A DNA stretch of 23,465 nt, from positions 1 through 23,465 of the forward strand of contig DATNFO010000079.1 of NCBI GenBank assembly GCA_035606355.1. Reading direction: 5' to 3'. The DNA comes from Sulfopaludibacter sp035606355 (GTDB lineage: Bacteria > Acidobacteriota > Terriglobia > Bryobacterales > Bryobacteraceae). A model generated the notes under the pieces. The model was not told the origin of the DNA. It did not search any database and worked only from the letters and a program-made list of their open reading frames with translations. Positions 21,909 to 23,465 of this stretch are shown piece after piece (positions within the stretch are counted from its first letter, which is position 1; each line of letters starts with the position of its first letter). The translations under genes and the position numbers were made by a program.

Positions 21909-22169
21909 ATGCCTGATTCGCAATCGCTCATTTGTGTACGCCGCAAGCCCACACGCAAGCGTACGGGCTCCTTTACAGCGGAGCAGAAGCGGCGCATCAT
22001 CTTCCTCTTTGACCAAACGAACGGGGATGCAGACTATGCCGCCGAGCGCTGCGGAGTGGTGGGTGTTCAGCGCGCTGATGTGCTGGCGATCGTCCTGGCC
22101 GATACGCGGCGCAAGCAGCCGCAGGGCAGTCCGACCCTGCAACTCACGGCCAAGGCGGCGGTGGCATGA
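21909..22169 (+). CDS. Small helix-turn-helix-like protein
   Basis: 86 aa, ATG at 21909, GGGAG about 12 bases upstream. The central part (F-T-A-E-Q-K-R-R-I-I-F-L-F-D-Q and Y-A-A-E-R-C-G-V-V-G-V-Q-R-A-D-V-L) resembles the homeodomain-like HTH of transposase- and terminase-small-subunit-type proteins; the ends are basic or Ala-rich. Opens a run of three genes linked by ATGA overlaps. The 91-base gap before it separates it from the divergent 21817 gene and must contain promoters, but I see no convincing -35/-10 pair. Confidence 0.6.
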   Translation: MPDSQSLICVRRKPTRKRTGSFTAEQKRRIIFLFDQTNGDADYAAERCGVVGVQRADVLAIVLADTRRKQPQGSPTLQLTAKAAVA

Positions 22170-22540
22170 GCTCCACACCGGCGCAAGCGCCCGCACGCGG
22201 GCCTCGGACCGAGTTCGACCAGCAGGTCAACGCCCTGCGCAAAGCTGTGCCATGGGCAAGCCTCTCCTTCAGCCGATTCTGCGAAGACCTGGCACGCTCC
22301 GGGAAGACCACCACCGCGCCGATTCTCAACCTCGAAGTGCGGCCCGCGCCCCAGAACGAAAGCGGCCTCTGGTATGCCCTGACGTTCGTGTGCACCAGTG
22401 GCGAAGTCAAGCGCGTGGGGGCCTCGCGTTTCGACACGCTTCTCTGGCGCGCGGCCTTCGTCGAACTGCTGATCCGCCAGCGGGCGGAACGGCCGCGCAA
22501 GCCCGGAATGCCCGAAGCCACAGAGGAGACAACCGCATGA
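22166..22540 (+). CDS. Unknown protein, early-type cluster
   Basis: 124 aa; ATG in an ATGA overlap with the previous gene. Alpha/beta look: F-D-Q-Q-V-N-A-L-R-K-A-V helix, strands I-L-N-L-E-V-R-P and W-Y-A-L-T-F-V-C, then a helix L-L-W-R-A-A-F-V-E-L-L-I-R. Charged disordered C terminus. No family recognised. Translational coupling on both sides implies coexpression with its neighbours. Confidence 0.6.
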   Translation: MSSTPAQAPARGPRTEFDQQVNALRKAVPWASLSFSRFCEDLARSGKTTTAPILNLEVRPAPQNESGLWYALTFVCTSGEVKRVGASRFDTLLWRAAFVELLIRQRAERPRKPGMPEATEETTA

Positions 22541-22983
22541 GCGACACGCTGCTTCTCAACCCTCCAGCGCGCGAAGAAGGCTTCTATTGGGTCCGGTTAC
22601 TGCCGGAGTACGGCAACCCCGACACCTGGCTTCCCGCGCTCTACACGAGCTACGTGAGCGTGGAGGTCGATGAACAATACATCGAGCGGCACGGCGAGAT
22701 CCCGGATGGTGCGCTCGCTGTCGATTTCGGGTGGCAGCTCAACCTCGAAACGGACGAAGCCCGTATCTATCCCGAATCGGCGATCTTGGCGCTTGGCAGT
22801 CAACTGCGCCAACCCGCGCCGGAGATGACCGCGGAGCAAAAGGCCATCCTGGCTAAAGCTCGCGGCGCCGCTGCTTTGATCCTTTTGATTTTCTGCATCG
22901 TTACGTGGCACCTATGCTCACGGGTGGACTCATACCCCCTTTCCCCACAACAGGAGGTTGGCGCAGTGGCTCGGATTCGGTAG
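22537..22983 (+). CDS. Unknown protein with C-terminal membrane segment
   Basis: 148 aa; ATG at 22537 overlaps the previous stop (ATGA) and has AGAGGAG at 22522-22528. The frame runs open far upstream, but that is a shadow of the two preceding genes. The soluble part begins with E-G-F-Y-W-V-R-L-L-P-E-Y-G-N-P and is followed by G-W-Q-L-N-L-E-T-D-E-A. A hydrophobic stretch near residues 109-125 (A-A-A-L-I-L-L-I-F-C-I-V-T-W-H-L) would place it in the membrane with a short tail. Not recognised. Confidence 0.6.
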   Translation: MSDTLLLNPPAREEGFYWVRLLPEYGNPDTWLPALYTSYVSVEVDEQYIERHGEIPDGALAVDFGWQLNLETDEARIYPESAILALGSQLRQPAPEMTAEQKAILAKARGAAALILLIFCIVTWHLCSRVDSYPLSPQQEVGAVARIR

Positions 22984-22990
22984 GGCTTGG

Positions 22991-23085
22991 GCGGGCGAAG
23001 GCTTCGGGTGCTTCCGCCCGCGCTGTTCAGTAGCGGTTCACGTCCTCTGAGCCGCCACTAAACAGTCCGGCTTCGACCGCCGGAC
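22991..23085 (+). other. Three consecutive stem-loops between genes
   Basis: Stem 1: GCGGGCGAAG (22991-23000) with CTTCCGCCCGC (23011-23021), one bulged C. Stem 2: 23023-23036 with 23052-23065, 12 of 14 pairs, 15-base loop. Stem 3: GTCCGG (23065-23070) with CCGGAC (23080-23085), perfect. They follow each other with almost no spacer between stop 22983 and ATG 23092. No T tract follows. Possible structured leader, attenuator or small RNA; could also be GC-driven chance pairing. Confidence 0.5.
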
Positions 23086-23091
23086 AGGTTT

Positions 23092-23340
23092 ATGCCCGCG
23101 ACAATCACTGATCCGCGCGTGCGGTTCGCAATTCTCAAGCGGTGCGAACGGCAGGCACGCAACGAAGCGCGAGAGGCCGTGAGAGCAGCGCTTCTATCTG
23201 GCAGCGCCACTCTGCGCGAGTTGATGGAGCGGACCGGCCTGGAGCGCTGGCAGTGCGGTCGGGCAGTCGATGAACTCAAAGTGAACGGCACCGTTACAGA
23301 AGAGCCGGAAGGCGTCTTCGGATTGGACAGACAGCAATGA
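23092..23340 (+). CDS. Small winged-helix-like DNA-binding protein
   Basis: 82 aa, ATG at 23092, weak ribosome site (CAGG at 23085-23088 region) just after the third stem-loop. N-terminal basic helix (R-F-A-I-L-K-R-C-E-R-Q-A-R-N-E-A), then S-A-T-L-R-E-L-M-E-R-T-G-L-E-R-W-Q-C-G-R-A-V-D as helix-turn-helix and V-N-G-T-V-T-E-E-P-E-G-V-F-G-L as a two-strand wing: the usual pattern of small wHTH phage regulators. Stop overlaps the next ATG. Confidence 0.6.
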   Translation: MPATITDPRVRFAILKRCERQARNEAREAVRAALLSGSATLRELMERTGLERWQCGRAVDELKVNGTVTEEPEGVFGLDRQQ

Positions 23341-23465
23341 AGGACCTTATCGAGCAACGAAACGATCAAGACTTCCTCAGGAGCCTGGGCGTAACCATGG
23401 ACGCTCCCGCCGCGGAACCGCCTTTGCGCATGGAGACGAACGATTGGGAGCGGCTCGCGCGCCAG
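23337..23465 (+). CDS. Start of an unknown gene cut by the window edge
   Basis: ATG at 23337 in an ATGA overlap with the previous gene; 43 codons remain open to the window end (M-K-D-L-I-E-Q-R-N-D-Q-D-F-L, later M-E-T-N-D-W-E-R-L-A-R-Q). Coupling to the preceding gene supports it being real. Too short to classify. Confidence 0.55.
   Translation, partial: MKDLIEQRNDQDFLRSLGVTMDAPAAEPPLRMETNDWERLARQ

Noticed and set aside
22960..23056. tRNA-like signal (a GGCTCGG...GGTAGGGC stretch resembling a D arm, and GGTTCACGTCC resembling a T arm)
   Set aside because: Acceptor halves do not pair, no anticodon arm can be placed, the T loop lacks the invariant A, and the 5' part lies within a coding region.
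1..23465. CRISPR array, rRNA or insertion sequence
   Set aside because: No regularly spaced repeats, no rRNA-like stretches, no transposase or terminal inverted repeats seen on either strand.

Overview
The window reads as the tail, lysis and start-of-early region of a long-tailed (siphovirus-type) phage or prophage from a GC-rich Gram-negative host. The gene order tail-completion protein, tape measure, distal-tail protein, large hub, fibres is that of a siphophage late operon. I see no sheath, capsid, portal, terminase or integrase gene, so the head genes probably lie to the left and replication genes to the right. Acidobacteriota is my best guess for the host, from several Sec signal peptides ending in -AQ and large Cys-containing secreted proteins. 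That assignment is inference only.

Layout. 1-4847, plus strand, tightly packed: tail-completion protein, 997-aa tape measure, a small Arg-rich protein, and a distal-tail protein built from two similar halves. 4856-5476, minus strand: a complete HigB/HigA toxin-antitoxin pair inserted between tail genes, with a strong promoter and a perfect 11-bp-arm palindrome as probable operator. 5486-9505: a 1339-aa hub/tip protein. 9502-19325: fibre and surface proteins, most beginning with Sec signal peptides, with a small lysis cassette (holin-like gene plus an L,D-transpeptidase-fold Tlde1-like protein) inside the block. 19347-19457: a promoterless, startless fragment duplicating the N-terminal coding region of the tape measure 18.7 kb upstream.

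19462-20779, minus strand: a three-gene operon (ribbon-helix-helix protein, unknown, exported coiled-coil protein). It is divergent from a second ribbon-helix-helix gene at 20870, and three copies of TGACAGCA lie between them. 21180-23465: short, mostly overlapping early-type genes. They include a stand-alone winged-helix domain resembling the P4-primase C terminus, a small minus-strand gene, a HTH-like protein, and another wHTH protein after an intergenic stretch with three consecutive stem-loops.

Most notable: the cluster of exported fibre-like proteins in a phage tail module, the tape-measure fragment whose differences are mostly synonymous, HigBA inserted in the tail operon with a likely leaderless toxin, the exact GTGCACGCGTGTGCAC repeat before two separate genes, and the Tlde1-like lysis gene. 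All functional names rest on reading motifs by eye, without database searches.
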